From a virus, in the IMG/VR virus record IMGVR_UViG_3300049222_000228, positions 1 through 23,261 of that record: 23,261 bases of DNA; one strand, 5' to 3'. The translations under genes were made by a program, and so were the position numbers. Under the pieces are notes generated by a model that ran no database searches, had not been told where the DNA came from, and worked only from the letters and a program-made list of their open reading frames with translations. Positions 1 to 9,271 of the stretch are shown here, in pieces (position 1 is the first letter of the stretch; every line of letters starts with the position of its first letter).

Positions 1-1253
1 TGGACCACTTAGAAAATAATGAGCAGCTAATACAAGATTTTTGTGGACCAGGAGAAACATTTAAACCTAAGAGTAGAACTGGTAAGACTTGGAGTTCTGG
101 ACAGTTTACAGTTAAGACCAGGACAGTGACTGGTATTAAATCACCAACAATGGTGGCTGTAGGTAAAGGTGGTAAAATTCTCTCTCGTGACTGTGACTTA
201 ATTATTGCAGATGACATTGAGGACCATTCCACAACAATACAACCTAGTTCAAGAGAACAGACTAAACGATGGTGGACTACAACACTATCATCACGTAAAG
301 AGGAACATACAGCTATTGTTGTTATTGGCTCCAGGCAACACCCAGATGATTTATATAATTCATTAATTGATAACGATGAATGGAAAAAGATAATTGAATC
401 AGCACACAGTTTAGAGATACCTATTGATTCTGGTATTGATAAGGACCACAAGAAACACATGCTTTGGTCCAGTAAGAGAAGTTACAAGTGGCTTATGGCA
501 CAAAGAAGAAATGCTGAAACGACTGGTGGGTTAGCTATATTTGAAATGGTATATCTTAACCGACCATTCTCCGAAGGGCTGCAGATGTTTAAAGTAGATT
601 CACTTGATGCTTCACGTGATGAGTCAAGAAGTATTGGGCATGTACCCGCTGGATGTAGATTGATAGCGGGACTTGACCCAGCAGCAACTGGATACCAGGC
701 AGCATTCTTATGGGCATTTAATGTTGAAGAGGGCAAACTGTACATGGTAGATATAGAAAATACTAAAGGTGGCGGCATACCCCAAGCATTTAAAACAATT
801 AAAGAATGGTACAAAAAGTATCACTGTTCACATTGGATTATTGAAGAGAATGGTTTTCAGCGTGCCATACGACAAGATAGAGAATTAAAAGAGTGGACTG
901 CAGCTAAAGGCATACACTTAGAAGGACACCAGACACAAAAAAATAAATTCGACCCATACTTTGGAGTAGGTTCTATGAGTGAACTTTTCGATAAGGGTAA
1001 AGTAAATTTACCTTATGGTAGTGCAGATTCGCAAAATAAGAGTAATATATATCGTAGGCAGCTTTTGTATTTTTCAAATGCTGCTAGCAAGGCAAGTAGT
1101 AAAGGATATAAGTCGGATATAGTTATGGCAAGTTGGTTTCCAATTAAGATTGTAAGAAGATTACAAAAAGAATTTGTTGCTGACATGGCACATGAATATA
1201 CACCGAGTTATGGCAATGTTGATATTAGTAATATGAACACAGCACCATGGTAA
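1..1253 (+). CDS. Terminase large subunit (5' end missing)
   Basis: Packaging motor subunit: ATP-driven DNA translocation into the prohead and DNA cutting. The reading frame (first full codon at base 3) is open to the window edge, so the start and the Walker A part lie outside. Of the 416 visible residues, a Walker B-like LIIADDIED lies near residues 66-74, followed by a motif III-like segment (AIVVIGSRQHPDDLY). The C-terminal half is an RNase H-fold nuclease with plausible metal-binding acids in GLDPA (D225), IIEENG (E281) and KSDIVMA (D372). These motifs are typical of phage TerL. A GTG at 126 could be mistaken for a start, but coding sequence upstream of it is continuous and sensible. The portal gene begins 4 bases after the stop, the usual packaging-module order. 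The assignment is firm; the subfamily is not resolved. Confidence 0.93.
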   Translation, partial: DHLENNEQLIQDFCGPGETFKPKSRTGKTWSSGQFTVKTRTVTGIKSPTMVAVGKGGKILSRDCDLIIADDIEDHSTTIQPSSREQTKRWWTTTLSSRKEEHTAIVVIGSRQHPDDLYNSLIDNDEWKKIIESAHSLEIPIDSGIDKDHKKHMLWSSKRSYKWLMAQRRNAETTGGLAIFEMVYLNRPFSEGLQMFKVDSLDASRDESRSIGHVPAGCRLIAGLDPAATGYQAAFLWAFNVEEGKLYMVDIENTKGGGIPQAFKTIKEWYKKYHCSHWIIEENGFQRAIRQDRELKEWTAAKGIHLEGHQTQKNKFDPYFGVGSMSELFDKGKVNLPYGSADSQNKSNIYRRQLLYFSNAASKASSKGYKSDIVMASWFPIKIVRRLQKEFVADMAHEYTPSYGNVDISNMNTAPW

Positions 1254-1257
1254 AAAT

Positions 1258-2997
1258 ATGAATGAATCAGCTTTATACGATAAGATAACACAGTTACATT
1301 ATGATAACCAAGATGGTTATGCAATGCGTGGTCGTATTCGTTCAATTATGAATGGTGGACCCAATGGAATACTTGCGTTACTAGGTGACCAGCTAAAAGG
1401 TTTTGAAGATTGGCAAGTACCAATGCCTAACCTTATGAGTTCTGGTTTAGAGCATTTAGCACAGAAAATAGGAAGAATACCTAACTTAAAAATAGATGTA
1501 CCTAACAATAAAGATTCGGAACGTGCAAGAAACAAAGCTGAAAAGATAGGCAGAATTATTACTGCGTATGATGATGTACAAAGATTAGATTTGCAAATGC
1601 CACAAGTTGGTAGATGGTTACCAGGTTATGGCTACGCTGTATGGGTAATCAAAGAAAAGAAAGATGCTAATGGAACCCCCTATCCAGTAGCTGAATTACG
1701 AGACCCATACAACTGTTTTCCAGGTTACTTTGGTGCAGACCAACAACCTAAAGATATGTCTATTGTAAGAAGAGTACCTAAAGATTCTTTAGCTAGAGTC
1801 TATCCAGCGTACAAAGATAAAATTATGAAGGATGTCCCTAACCAAATTAACATAGGTAGTGCTTATGCTTCTCCTTATACAGATTCATACAATGGTTCTT
1901 GGGCAAACTCCAATGGACAAGGTGACTTAGTAGCTGAATATTATAATGAAGAAGGTACGTATATATTCCACATGTCATCCAGTACAGTATTAGATTTTAT
2001 ACCTAACCCACTAGGAAGTGGTCCTGCTTTCGTTGTAGCAAAGAAATTTTCTTTTGACCAACTGCAAGGACAGTACGACCAGATTATAGGTTTAATGGCA
2101 TCTATGGCAAAAATTAATGTTATGAGCATTATCGCTATGGAAGATGCAGTATTTACAGAGACAAACATAACTGGAGAATTAGAATCTGGACAATACAAAA
2201 AAGGTAGATTCGCAGTTAACTACTTCTCTCCAGGAAGTCAGATTTCAAAACCAGCATCTAATATGCCTTATCAGTTATTTCAACAGATAGACAGAATAGA
2301 ACGACAACTTCGTGTTGGTGCTTCTTATCCTGCTACTGATGACTCACAATCTCCAGTTAGTTTTGCTACTGGTAGAGGACTTGAAGAGTTAGGTGCATCG
2401 ATGTCTCTAATGATTAGAGAGTATCACACCATTATGGCTGATGCTATAGAACAGATAGATGCTAAAAGACTTGAATGGGATGAAGCAATGTATGGTGGTA
2501 TGACTAAAGAACTATCGGGTTATAGAGATAATAAATTCTTTTCAGAAACATACGAACCAGTTAAAGACATACAAAAATCTTATAAGACACGAAGAGTGTA
2601 TGGAGCAATGGCTGGATATGATGAACCACAGAAGATAGTTACAGGGCTGCAACTACTTAGTTCTGGAGTTATTGATACACAAACATTACAAGAAAACCTA
2701 GATGGTTTAGATAACCTTGTAAGAGTTAATGAGAGAATAACAAAAGAAAAGATGGATAAAGTTTTAGAAGATACGCTTATGGCACAAGCAAGTCAAGGTG
2801 ACCAAAAAGCTATTATGGCTGTTGTGCAGATAAGAAAAAATCCAGAGAATATGCAAAACATATTAGATAAATTTTTTACAGCTGAAGAGCCAGAGATTCC
2901 GCAAGAAGAAACAGCAATGATTGAGGGTATGGGTCCAGCCACCACTGGTCCCGCACCTTCTATACAGCAAGCTTTGGGAATGATGGGCAATGCTTGA
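1258..2997 (+). CDS. Portal protein
   Basis: Forms the dodecameric ring at the head vertex through which DNA enters and leaves, docking terminase and later the connector. It is 579 aa, in the range of portal proteins, and directly follows terminase. Sequence features fit: an N-terminal helical region, a central segment with the conserved-style RDPYNCFPGYF and later SPVSFATGRGLEEL, and a long helical C-terminus rich in charged residues that ends in a Pro/Gly/Ala tail. I see no fused protease or MuF domain. The start is the ATG 4 bases after the terminase stop; no strong Shine-Dalgarno sequence precedes it, which suggests translational coupling. The 3' end overlaps the next gene by 8 bases. Identity rests mainly on position, size and overall sequence character. 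Confidence 0.85.
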   Translation: MNESALYDKITQLHYDNQDGYAMRGRIRSIMNGGPNGILALLGDQLKGFEDWQVPMPNLMSSGLEHLAQKIGRIPNLKIDVPNNKDSERARNKAEKIGRIITAYDDVQRLDLQMPQVGRWLPGYGYAVWVIKEKKDANGTPYPVAELRDPYNCFPGYFGADQQPKDMSIVRRVPKDSLARVYPAYKDKIMKDVPNQINIGSAYASPYTDSYNGSWANSNGQGDLVAEYYNEEGTYIFHMSSSTVLDFIPNPLGSGPAFVVAKKFSFDQLQGQYDQIIGLMASMAKINVMSIIAMEDAVFTETNITGELESGQYKKGRFAVNYFSPGSQISKPASNMPYQLFQQIDRIERQLRVGASYPATDDSQSPVSFATGRGLEELGASMSLMIREYHTIMADAIEQIDAKRLEWDEAMYGGMTKELSGYRDNKFFSETYEPVKDIQKSYKTRRVYGAMAGYDEPQKIVTGLQLLSSGVIDTQTLQENLDGLDNLVRVNERITKEKMDKVLEDTLMAQASQGDQKAIMAVVQIRKNPENMQNILDKFFTAEEPEIPQEETAMIEGMGPATTGPAPSIQQALGMMGNA

Positions 2998-3199
2998 TAT
3001 TTTTGAAGAAATTGTTTGTACACATCTAGCAGAAGTAGATGAAGAGTGTGATGATATAATTTTAGAAGATTATATTAAAAGACAACACATCATGCGCACT
3101 ATTGCACAACAACACATACCTAGACAGTTTTTGATAATAACAGAACCAATATTTTTAGATGAGTATGAGGAGGATGAAGATGGCGACCAGGATTACTAA
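2990..3199 (+). CDS. Small acidic protein of unknown function
   Basis: A 69-aa protein I do not recognise. It overlaps the portal end by 8 bases and the following gene by 20 bases, and without it there would be a gap of about 180 bases in an otherwise packed operon, which is the main argument that it is real. The first half has hydrophobic/acidic helical character (MLDIFEEIVCTHLAEVDEE), the middle is basic and His/Gln-containing, and the C-terminus is a strongly acidic tail (DEYEEDEDGDQDY). Acidic tails of this kind occur in small phage assembly or DNA-mimic proteins, but no function can be assigned. The upstream ribosome-binding signal is weak, fitting coupling to the portal gene. Confidence 0.65.
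   Translation: MLDIFEEIVCTHLAEVDEECDDIILEDYIKRQHIMRTIAQQHIPRQFLIITEPIFLDEYEEDEDGDQDY
3167..3173 (+). promoter_or_regulatory. Shine-Dalgarno GAGGAGG deciding the next start
   Basis: GAGGAGG lies 6 bases before the ATG at 3180. In-frame ATGs at 3159, 3165 and 3174 are upstream of or overlap this site, so they lack it. The site lies inside the acidic tail codons of the preceding gene. Confidence 0.75.
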
Positions 3200-3542
3200 A
3201 AGAAACGCAGCAATACCTCCAGCATCTCAAAATGTAATTGACCAATCCAGAATGACTTATGGAGAAAAAGGTCCATTAAAAGAATTAAACAATGAAGTAA
3301 AGAATTTAAACTTAGGTCAAGAGACACCTACAGCTGCTCCAACGCCAGGACAAAACTTAGGTGGAGCATTACAACGTAGTGTATTTGCTGAAACCGACCA
3401 ACCTTTACGACCAGTAGAAGATGGATTAGACTTTGGTCCAGGAGTAGGTTCACAAGGACCAACAGAATCTACAGAAGAATTAATACAGAAATTTTTTGAC
3501 CTAACAGGTGACCCTTTATTAGCTAATTTATTAAAAGGGTAA
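3180..3542 (+). CDS. Proline/glutamine-containing small virion-region protein
   Basis: A 120-aa protein of unknown function. Four in-frame ATGs are clustered at its start (3159, 3165, 3174, 3180); the last is chosen because GAGGAGG sits 6 bases upstream of it, giving MATRITKRNAAIPP. The N-terminus is basic, the middle is Pro/Thr/Gln-rich and probably disordered (TPTAAPTPGQNLGGAL), then a segment with LRPVEDGLDFGPGVG and a short C-terminal helix (LIQKFFDLTGDPLLANLL). From memory, small proteins with a 'RP-E--T-GL-FGPG' motif sit after the portal in many actinobacterial phages; this is a resemblance, not a search result. It lies one base before the giant gene. Confidence 0.7.
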   Translation: MATRITKRNAAIPPASQNVIDQSRMTYGEKGPLKELNNEVKNLNLGQETPTAAPTPGQNLGGALQRSVFAETDQPLRPVEDGLDFGPGVGSQGPTESTEELIQKFFDLTGDPLLANLLKG

Positions 3543-3543
3543 C

Positions 3544-6500
3544 ATGGCATACAGTACCTTTGATGCAGCTTCTTTTGCAGATGATTCTGCTACAGAAAGA
3601 GCGATACAAAAATCTGTTGCACCAACACAAGCTACACAAGCTATGGCTAATCAAGCTTCAGCTATTGTAAAAAAATATCCAACAATAAGTAAAGGTTCAT
3701 TAGTAGGTGCAGTCAAGTTAGGTATTAGCGATGATGACCCAAGATTGCAGCAAATAGTTTTAAAAGAATCTTTAGCTAAAGAACAGAATGGTTTTTCTAA
3801 ATTACGTGAAGCTATCAGTGTTAAAGAAAAAGCGAAATCTGCAAGTCGTGGTTTATTTCTAGGATTCCAAAACTTATGGGAAGCTGGAGCTGCTAGAGGA
3901 GTTAGATACTTAGAAGGCAGACAACAAGGTATGACTCACGATGAAGCTAAAGGTAAATCTAAATCTTCATTACTAGATATGAAGGCACAAGCTGAAGCAG
4001 CAGGTAAAGAAGTTGACTTAGGTACAGGATGGTTTTTAGGTAGCACTGACCCAACACAAACAGATGAATACAAAAACATGTTAGCAGCTGGTGTTGACCC
4101 ATTAGTAGCTAGAGAGTTTGTACTAGATAATGTTTTAGGTGTACAGATTTATGAACAACAAAGAAAAAAAGCAGAAGAAGCAATACAGTTTACTGGTGAG
4201 AGAGCAGAGAGATTTGAAGAAGCTGGACTTAAACCAACAGTAACTATTGGTCGTTGGTTATTTAAACCAGTAGATGAAATTATAGAACCTGGCACAGCTG
4301 CATATAACAACATAACTGGTGCTTTAGACATACTTGCACAAATCTTTTTAGACCCAATAGGTGCTGCAACATTAGGAGTAGGAAAACTTAGAGCTGGAGC
4401 TAAAACATTTACTGAATTAGAAAACTTAAGTAACGTAGGTAAGTTATTTGAAAATACTGGATTACTCCAGGGAACACGTAAAACTATATTTGGACCAACA
4501 TCACAAGAATTTCTTGCTGGTAAGAATGGTGTAAAGTTTAAACAATTCTTATGGGAAAACAACACATCAGATATTATTGCAACATCAAAAAATAATATTG
4601 ATGACTATGATTTTTATGTTGCTTTAGATAAATTTAAAGCAAAGAATAAAGGCAAATCATTTGATGAGATAGATGATGCGCTTACTAAAGAATTAGTTAA
4701 TGAAAATTTATTAGTAAAGGCAACATTAAATAACGTTCCTACAGTTAAACGTGCTGGCAACAACATGACAAAAATGATGGAAAGAACTTATGGAACAAGA
4801 CTTGTTACAGAAAATAAAAATGATAGTTTAGTTTCACTAAATAGATTTATACGTTTAGCTACATCAAGTATGGATAAAGATGCAGCTGCTAAAACTACAA
4901 ATAAATTTATGAAAGATTCTATGAAAGCACTTAGTGCAGCAGATGCACCTACACAAACAGCATTAGTTGTTACTAACTTTATAGAAAGAAATTTTAAACC
5001 AGCTGTTATACGTGGACTAGCAGGAGTAGATAAAGATACTTCTGTTAAAAAAGCTGCAACAAAGTTAACTGAATGGCAAACTAAATTAGTTGATGAAGGA
5101 TTAAGTGTTCAAGCAAGGTTTATTGGAACTGCTAAGAAAAACAAAGATACTGTAAGAAGTTATGCAATAGATTCATCTGGTGGGGATTTACCAATAACTA
5201 ATGTATTAAGACAATTACAAGGTGGTAAATTAAATGGTGTTGAAAACTTATTAGACCCAGTAGTTGCATCACAGTTAGCAGATGAAATATTTCTACCAGA
5301 CCCTAAAGCTTTGTTACGTTCTGCTAAAGCATTAGATGACACACTAGGAAAAGTAGGAACTAAATTACTAGCTTCTGGAAATGTAGAATCAACCAGAAGA
5401 TTTATGGACTGGTACTATGGTGCTTTATTCAAACCATTAGTTCTATTACGACCAGCATGGACAGTAAGAGTTATAGCAGAAGAGCAACTAAGAATGTTAT
5501 CTTCTGGTGTTACGAATGTTATTACACATCCAGCACAGATGATTGCTAGAGCTACAGGTAAACAAAAAGAATCAAGCAAGATGTTATTAGGTTCTTTTGA
5601 AGATAACGCACAGTTTATTGATGTAACTTTGAATGGTGCAGGTATAACTTCTGCTTCCAGGAGAACAGGTGGTACAGGTAGATTTACTACAGTATCAAGA
5701 CAAGAGAATAGAAAAGCTTGGGGTGAAGCATCATTTAGAAACTTTATGCAACACAAGTTTGACCCATTGTCCAGGAGACTTGCTGCAATACAACTAGAAC
5801 CAAATACTGCTGTTAGAAAAGCGCAGCTAAATAAATTAATTAAAGAAGCACAAACACAAGGTAATCCATTAAATAAACATATTAGAAAAGTTACAGGTGC
5901 AGAAGGACATGCTTTTAAAGGAGCTGGGTTTAATGGTGCGCCAGGCAAAGCTAAAGCAGAAGAGTTTATTTACTATGCAAATGCTTCAGTAGCACAAGTT
6001 ACTGGTGGAATTGTAGAGACAACTACTAAAGGTAATAGAGCAAGACTTGCTAAAAATTGGATAGATGAGAATGGTAAAGAAGATTTACTTAAAGCTTTGT
6101 CAGATGAAGCAATGGATGCTGCAGAGTTAGTAGGATTAGAAAATATAGACATGGGTAAATACTGGGCTGGTCAGCTTAGTGATGCTGAATACACTTCTAT
6201 AACTACACAGTTAAGAAAAAACCAAGAGAAGATGAAAAAAGATTTCGTTAAGAAGTTTGAAAAAGTATTACCAGAACAAGCACGTGGAGAGTTAAAGAAT
6301 GCAATGACATCACAAACTAGAAGGTTAGATGACTTTGTAGATGAATCTTTTAATTTCTTTATGACTATTCCTACTAAGACAATGTCAAGAGCGCCAACCT
6401 TTAAGTTTCATTACTGGGACAAAGTAGGAGACTTTGCACAACATGCTAATGCAGCAACACTTAAGAAGTTAGTACAACAAGCTAAAGAAGCTGGATTAGC

Positions 6501-8259
6501 TACAGGAACTAAGAATGAAAAAGCTGTACTTAAAAAATTAGAAAGTTACCAAGGAGTTAAAGGCGGTATAAACAAAGTAGAAATTATAGATAAGATAGGT
6601 GCATCACATGCGCTTACTGAAACTAAAAAACTTCTTTATGATGTATCTACTAGAACTAGATTAGGTAATGCAACTAGAGGATTGTTCCCATTCGGTGAAG
6701 CATACGTAGAAATCTTTAGTACTTGGAGTAGATTACTTGTAGAAAATCAAGGCAGACCTTTACGTAGAGCGCAGCAGCTTGTACAGTCAGCACAAAAACC
6801 TAACCCAGTGTTTGATGATTCTGGACAAAAAGGATTCTTTTACAAAGACCCAAATACTAATGAAGAGTTGTTTGGTTACCCAGGAGAAGGATTAATACAA
6901 AAGTGGATGTTTAAAGACTTAACAGAGAATGGTGTACAAGTTAACCTACCAGTCTTTGCTGGTTCTTTAAACATAGCAGGTAACTTAATACCAGGTTTTG
7001 GTCCAACTATTACAGTGCCAGCTGCATTTATAAATCGTAAGTTTAATGTATTGAGACCAGGTAAATGGGAAGAGACAGTACTGTTTGGAGACTTTGCACC
7101 ACCTCGTACAGAAACTATTAGCGAAGTTATAACATCATTAGCACCAGCACCATCTTGGTTAAAGAAACTAGGTACAGCTTTTGGTATAGGTGGAGCAGAA
7201 TCTAAACGTATGTTCTCTAATACAACTATTGATGTGTATAAAGCTTTAGTGTATGCAGGAAAAATTGATGATAGTTCTCCAGAAGGAGCTAATGAAGGTA
7301 TGGAGTTAGCAGGAGACTACGCCAGGAATATATTTATTATTAGAAGTATCTCACAAGCTATAGGACCATCTGGTGCTGTAAGCCCTAAGTATGAGATATC
7401 TGATAAGACAGGACAACTATTCTTGTTTGAAACATTAGCCGAAGAGTATAGAAATATATCTAATGCTTCACCAGATAGTTCTACAGCAGTTAAAACATTC
7501 GTAGAGAGATTTGGATTTAACCCAATTACATTAGCTACCAGTAGAACAGAGACTATAAAGAAAAGACCAGTCACAGCTGATGGTGCGACATGGGAGAGAA
7601 ATAACCCAGAACTTGTAGAGAAATTTGATTTAACTTACGCATTCTTAATTGATGAAACTAATTCAGAGTTCATGTACGAACAATATTGGAATCAGATTAT
7701 TAGTGGAGATAGAGTTCCTAGAACTATAGAACAATGGCAACAAGCTAAGAACATTCTCTTAGGCAGCGTTGAGTATGAAAACTTTGTTAAAGAAAATGGA
7801 TTGTTAGTAAGAAATGATAAAGTCTCTGTACAAGCTAAAAGAAATAAGAAAGCAGAGATAGCTAGTAAGTACCCAGGTTATGGTAGAAGCATAGACTATT
7901 CACAAACTAAACCAGAAATGGATGATTTGATTGATGAATTATACACATGGTTCGACCCAGTTAGTTATCAACTAGATAGTTCACTGACAACTAACCCAGC
8001 AGCATTAGGTTTAGTTGAGTATGTAAAGACTAGAGATGCAGTAATTGCACAAACAAAACAATTAAATCCTACTTATACTGATACTTCTTTTAGAAGTTCA
8101 AACAAATTAGCGCCATTTAGAAGCTTGTTAAGAAACAAGATGCAAGGTATATTGGTTAAGTACCCAGAGTTTGGACCTTTAGCAAAAGAAATCTTTGAAA
8201 GAGAACTCCGAGAAGCAGATGAAGATATAGAATTAATAAGAGGATTAAATGACAGTTGA
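3544..8259 (+). CDS. Giant internal virion-like protein (1571 aa)
   Basis: The largest gene in the window. I find no catalytic motif in it. It is mostly predicted helix with charged/Ala-rich stretches and three more hydrophobic patches: about residues 258-285 (LDILAQIFLDPIGAATLGVG), 629-655 (KPLVLLRPAWTVRVIAEEQL) and 1133-1165 (NIAGNLIPGFGPTITVPAAF). Size, lack of tape-measure periodicity and closeness to a transglycosylase gene suggest an ejected internal protein comparable in role to T7 gp16 (about 1300 aa), although T7 gp16 carries its transglycosylase domain itself. The LRPAWTVRV segment reminds me of large actinophage head proteins. An alternative is a large minor head or tegument-like protein. 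The start is the ATG one base after the previous stop, with a weak AAAAGGG upstream. The 3' end overlaps the next gene by 11 bases. Confidence 0.6.
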   Translation: MAYSTFDAASFADDSATERAIQKSVAPTQATQAMANQASAIVKKYPTISKGSLVGAVKLGISDDDPRLQQIVLKESLAKEQNGFSKLREAISVKEKAKSASRGLFLGFQNLWEAGAARGVRYLEGRQQGMTHDEAKGKSKSSLLDMKAQAEAAGKEVDLGTGWFLGSTDPTQTDEYKNMLAAGVDPLVAREFVLDNVLGVQIYEQQRKKAEEAIQFTGERAERFEEAGLKPTVTIGRWLFKPVDEIIEPGTAAYNNITGALDILAQIFLDPIGAATLGVGKLRAGAKTFTELENLSNVGKLFENTGLLQGTRKTIFGPTSQEFLAGKNGVKFKQFLWENNTSDIIATSKNNIDDYDFYVALDKFKAKNKGKSFDEIDDALTKELVNENLLVKATLNNVPTVKRAGNNMTKMMERTYGTRLVTENKNDSLVSLNRFIRLATSSMDKDAAAKTTNKFMKDSMKALSAADAPTQTALVVTNFIERNFKPAVIRGLAGVDKDTSVKKAATKLTEWQTKLVDEGLSVQARFIGTAKKNKDTVRSYAIDSSGGDLPITNVLRQLQGGKLNGVENLLDPVVASQLADEIFLPDPKALLRSAKALDDTLGKVGTKLLASGNVESTRRFMDWYYGALFKPLVLLRPAWTVRVIAEEQLRMLSSGVTNVITHPAQMIARATGKQKESSKMLLGSFEDNAQFIDVTLNGAGITSASRRTGGTGRFTTVSRQENRKAWGEASFRNFMQHKFDPLSRRLAAIQLEPNTAVRKAQLNKLIKEAQTQGNPLNKHIRKVTGAEGHAFKGAGFNGAPGKAKAEEFIYYANASVAQVTGGIVETTTKGNRARLAKNWIDENGKEDLLKALSDEAMDAAELVGLENIDMGKYWAGQLSDAEYTSITTQLRKNQEKMKKDFVKKFEKVLPEQARGELKNAMTSQTRRLDDFVDESFNFFMTIPTKTMSRAPTFKFHYWDKVGDFAQHANAATLKKLVQQAKEAGLATGTKNEKAVLKKLESYQGVKGGINKVEIIDKIGASHALTETKKLLYDVSTRTRLGNATRGLFPFGEAYVEIFSTWSRLLVENQGRPLRRAQQLVQSAQKPNPVFDDSGQKGFFYKDPNTNEELFGYPGEGLIQKWMFKDLTENGVQVNLPVFAGSLNIAGNLIPGFGPTITVPAAFINRKFNVLRPGKWEETVLFGDFAPPRTETISEVITSLAPAPSWLKKLGTAFGIGGAESKRMFSNTTIDVYKALVYAGKIDDSSPEGANEGMELAGDYARNIFIIRSISQAIGPSGAVSPKYEISDKTGQLFLFETLAEEYRNISNASPDSSTAVKTFVERFGFNPITLATSRTETIKKRPVTADGATWERNNPELVEKFDLTYAFLIDETNSEFMYEQYWNQIISGDRVPRTIEQWQQAKNILLGSVEYENFVKENGLLVRNDKVSVQAKRNKKAEIASKYPGYGRSIDYSQTKPEMDDLIDELYTWFDPVSYQLDSSLTTNPAALGLVEYVKTRDAVIAQTKQLNPTYTDTSFRSSNKLAPFRSLLRNKMQGILVKYPEFGPLAKEIFERELREADEDIELIRGLNDS

Positions 8260-9271
8260 TGAATTTTTACAAAGAATAGAAAGTATAATACTTCAGATTA
8301 ATGAAGATGATTCATTAGGTACCAATCAAATAGGTATAACAACAGAACAAAGAGTAGATATACTATCAGCACCTACAGTACAAGATGCTTCTTTGTATTT
8401 ATTGTCTGCAAACATTCCACAGTACGTAATAGATTTCGCTATATCTGGACAAGACATAACAGGTGTTACAGGAGATAATGTTGCATTAGCAGCAGCTACT
8501 GAACAATATGGACAGTTCGGTAATCAAGATGCAGTCTTAGGTGTACCAGCTAACTATGTTCCTCCACGTTCTAGCGCTACAGATTTTTATACTGAAACAG
8601 ATTTAGTTAACTTATTCGCTGGTAAGTCAGAAGAAGAGATTGCTGGCATACAAGCAGATTTAATTAACTCTAACTTACTTAGTGTTGGTGATGGATTTAT
8701 GCCAGGAGAATGGGACCTAGCAACTCAAAGAGCTTTTACTCCAGTGTTAAGCAGAGCAAATAGAGGTGGTGTTACTGATGTAGAAAAACTTAATGGTGCA
8801 GCATGGAAAACAACATTAGATGAATATGTTGCTAATCCAGTACCAGAGATACCACAATCAGAAACTTACTTACCAGCTGACCCAGCAACTATTGCACAAA
8901 AGGTAAAAAGACTTTATGCTGCAGATTTAAACAGAGACCCTAATCCCTCTGAACTTAAACTGTTATCTAACACAATGTACAAAGAAGCAGAAGCTTCTTA
9001 TCAGCAGAATCAATCTTTAGCTGCTACAGCACAGCAACAACCAGAGATGACTGGAGAAGAAATACTTGCTGGTGATTATGGAAACTATGCAGCTGACAAT
9101 GTACAAAGCGCTATCGAGGACCAAGGTCTTACACAGATAGATGCTGAAAGTAGAATGAGAGAAAAGTTCGATATGATAACAGACAAAGAGAAAAGCAGAT
9201 TAGGAGAGAATTATAGTGCAAGGAATACTAGGGCTACTATTCTTAATAGTATCGCTAACAGACCCAATTAG
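8249..9271 (+). CDS. Putative internal/structural protein (340 aa)
   Basis: Unrecognised 340-aa protein between the giant gene and the transglycosylase. It starts inside the preceding gene (11-base overlap) with AGAGGA about 5 bases upstream. Visible architecture: an N-terminal helical region, a segment around residues 110-170 with FYTETDLVNLFAGKSEEEI and PGEWDLATQRAF, which has the spacing of a small helical repeat like those in peptidoglycan-binding or phage structural proteins, then helix-rich, Gln/Ala-rich sequence to the end. No signal peptide or membrane segment. Position suggests it belongs to the same particle component as its neighbours. Function remains inferred from context only. 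Confidence 0.6.
   Translation: MTVDEFLQRIESIILQINEDDSLGTNQIGITTEQRVDILSAPTVQDASLYLLSANIPQYVIDFAISGQDITGVTGDNVALAAATEQYGQFGNQDAVLGVPANYVPPRSSATDFYTETDLVNLFAGKSEEEIAGIQADLINSNLLSVGDGFMPGEWDLATQRAFTPVLSRANRGGVTDVEKLNGAAWKTTLDEYVANPVPEIPQSETYLPADPATIAQKVKRLYAADLNRDPNPSELKLLSNTMYKEAEASYQQNQSLAATAQQQPEMTGEEILAGDYGNYAADNVQSAIEDQGLTQIDAESRMREKFDMITDKEKSRLGENYSARNTRATILNSIANRPN
9202..9208 (+). promoter_or_regulatory. Shine-Dalgarno AGGAGAG inside upstream gene
   Basis: AGGAGAG lies 7 bases before a GTG at 9216, within the end of the 340-aa gene. The later ATG at 9276 has no purine-rich site in front of it. This favours the GTG start of the transglycosylase gene. Confidence 0.5.

Noticed and set aside
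126-128. GTG at 126 as the terminase start
   Set aside because: The same frame is open to the window edge with sensible coding sequence, and the ATPase N-terminus must lie upstream.
5415-5948. Minus-strand reading frame of 177 aa inside the giant gene
   Set aside because: Cys/Leu/Pro-rich composition typical of antisense shadows; it overlaps a continuous, clearly coding plus-strand gene.
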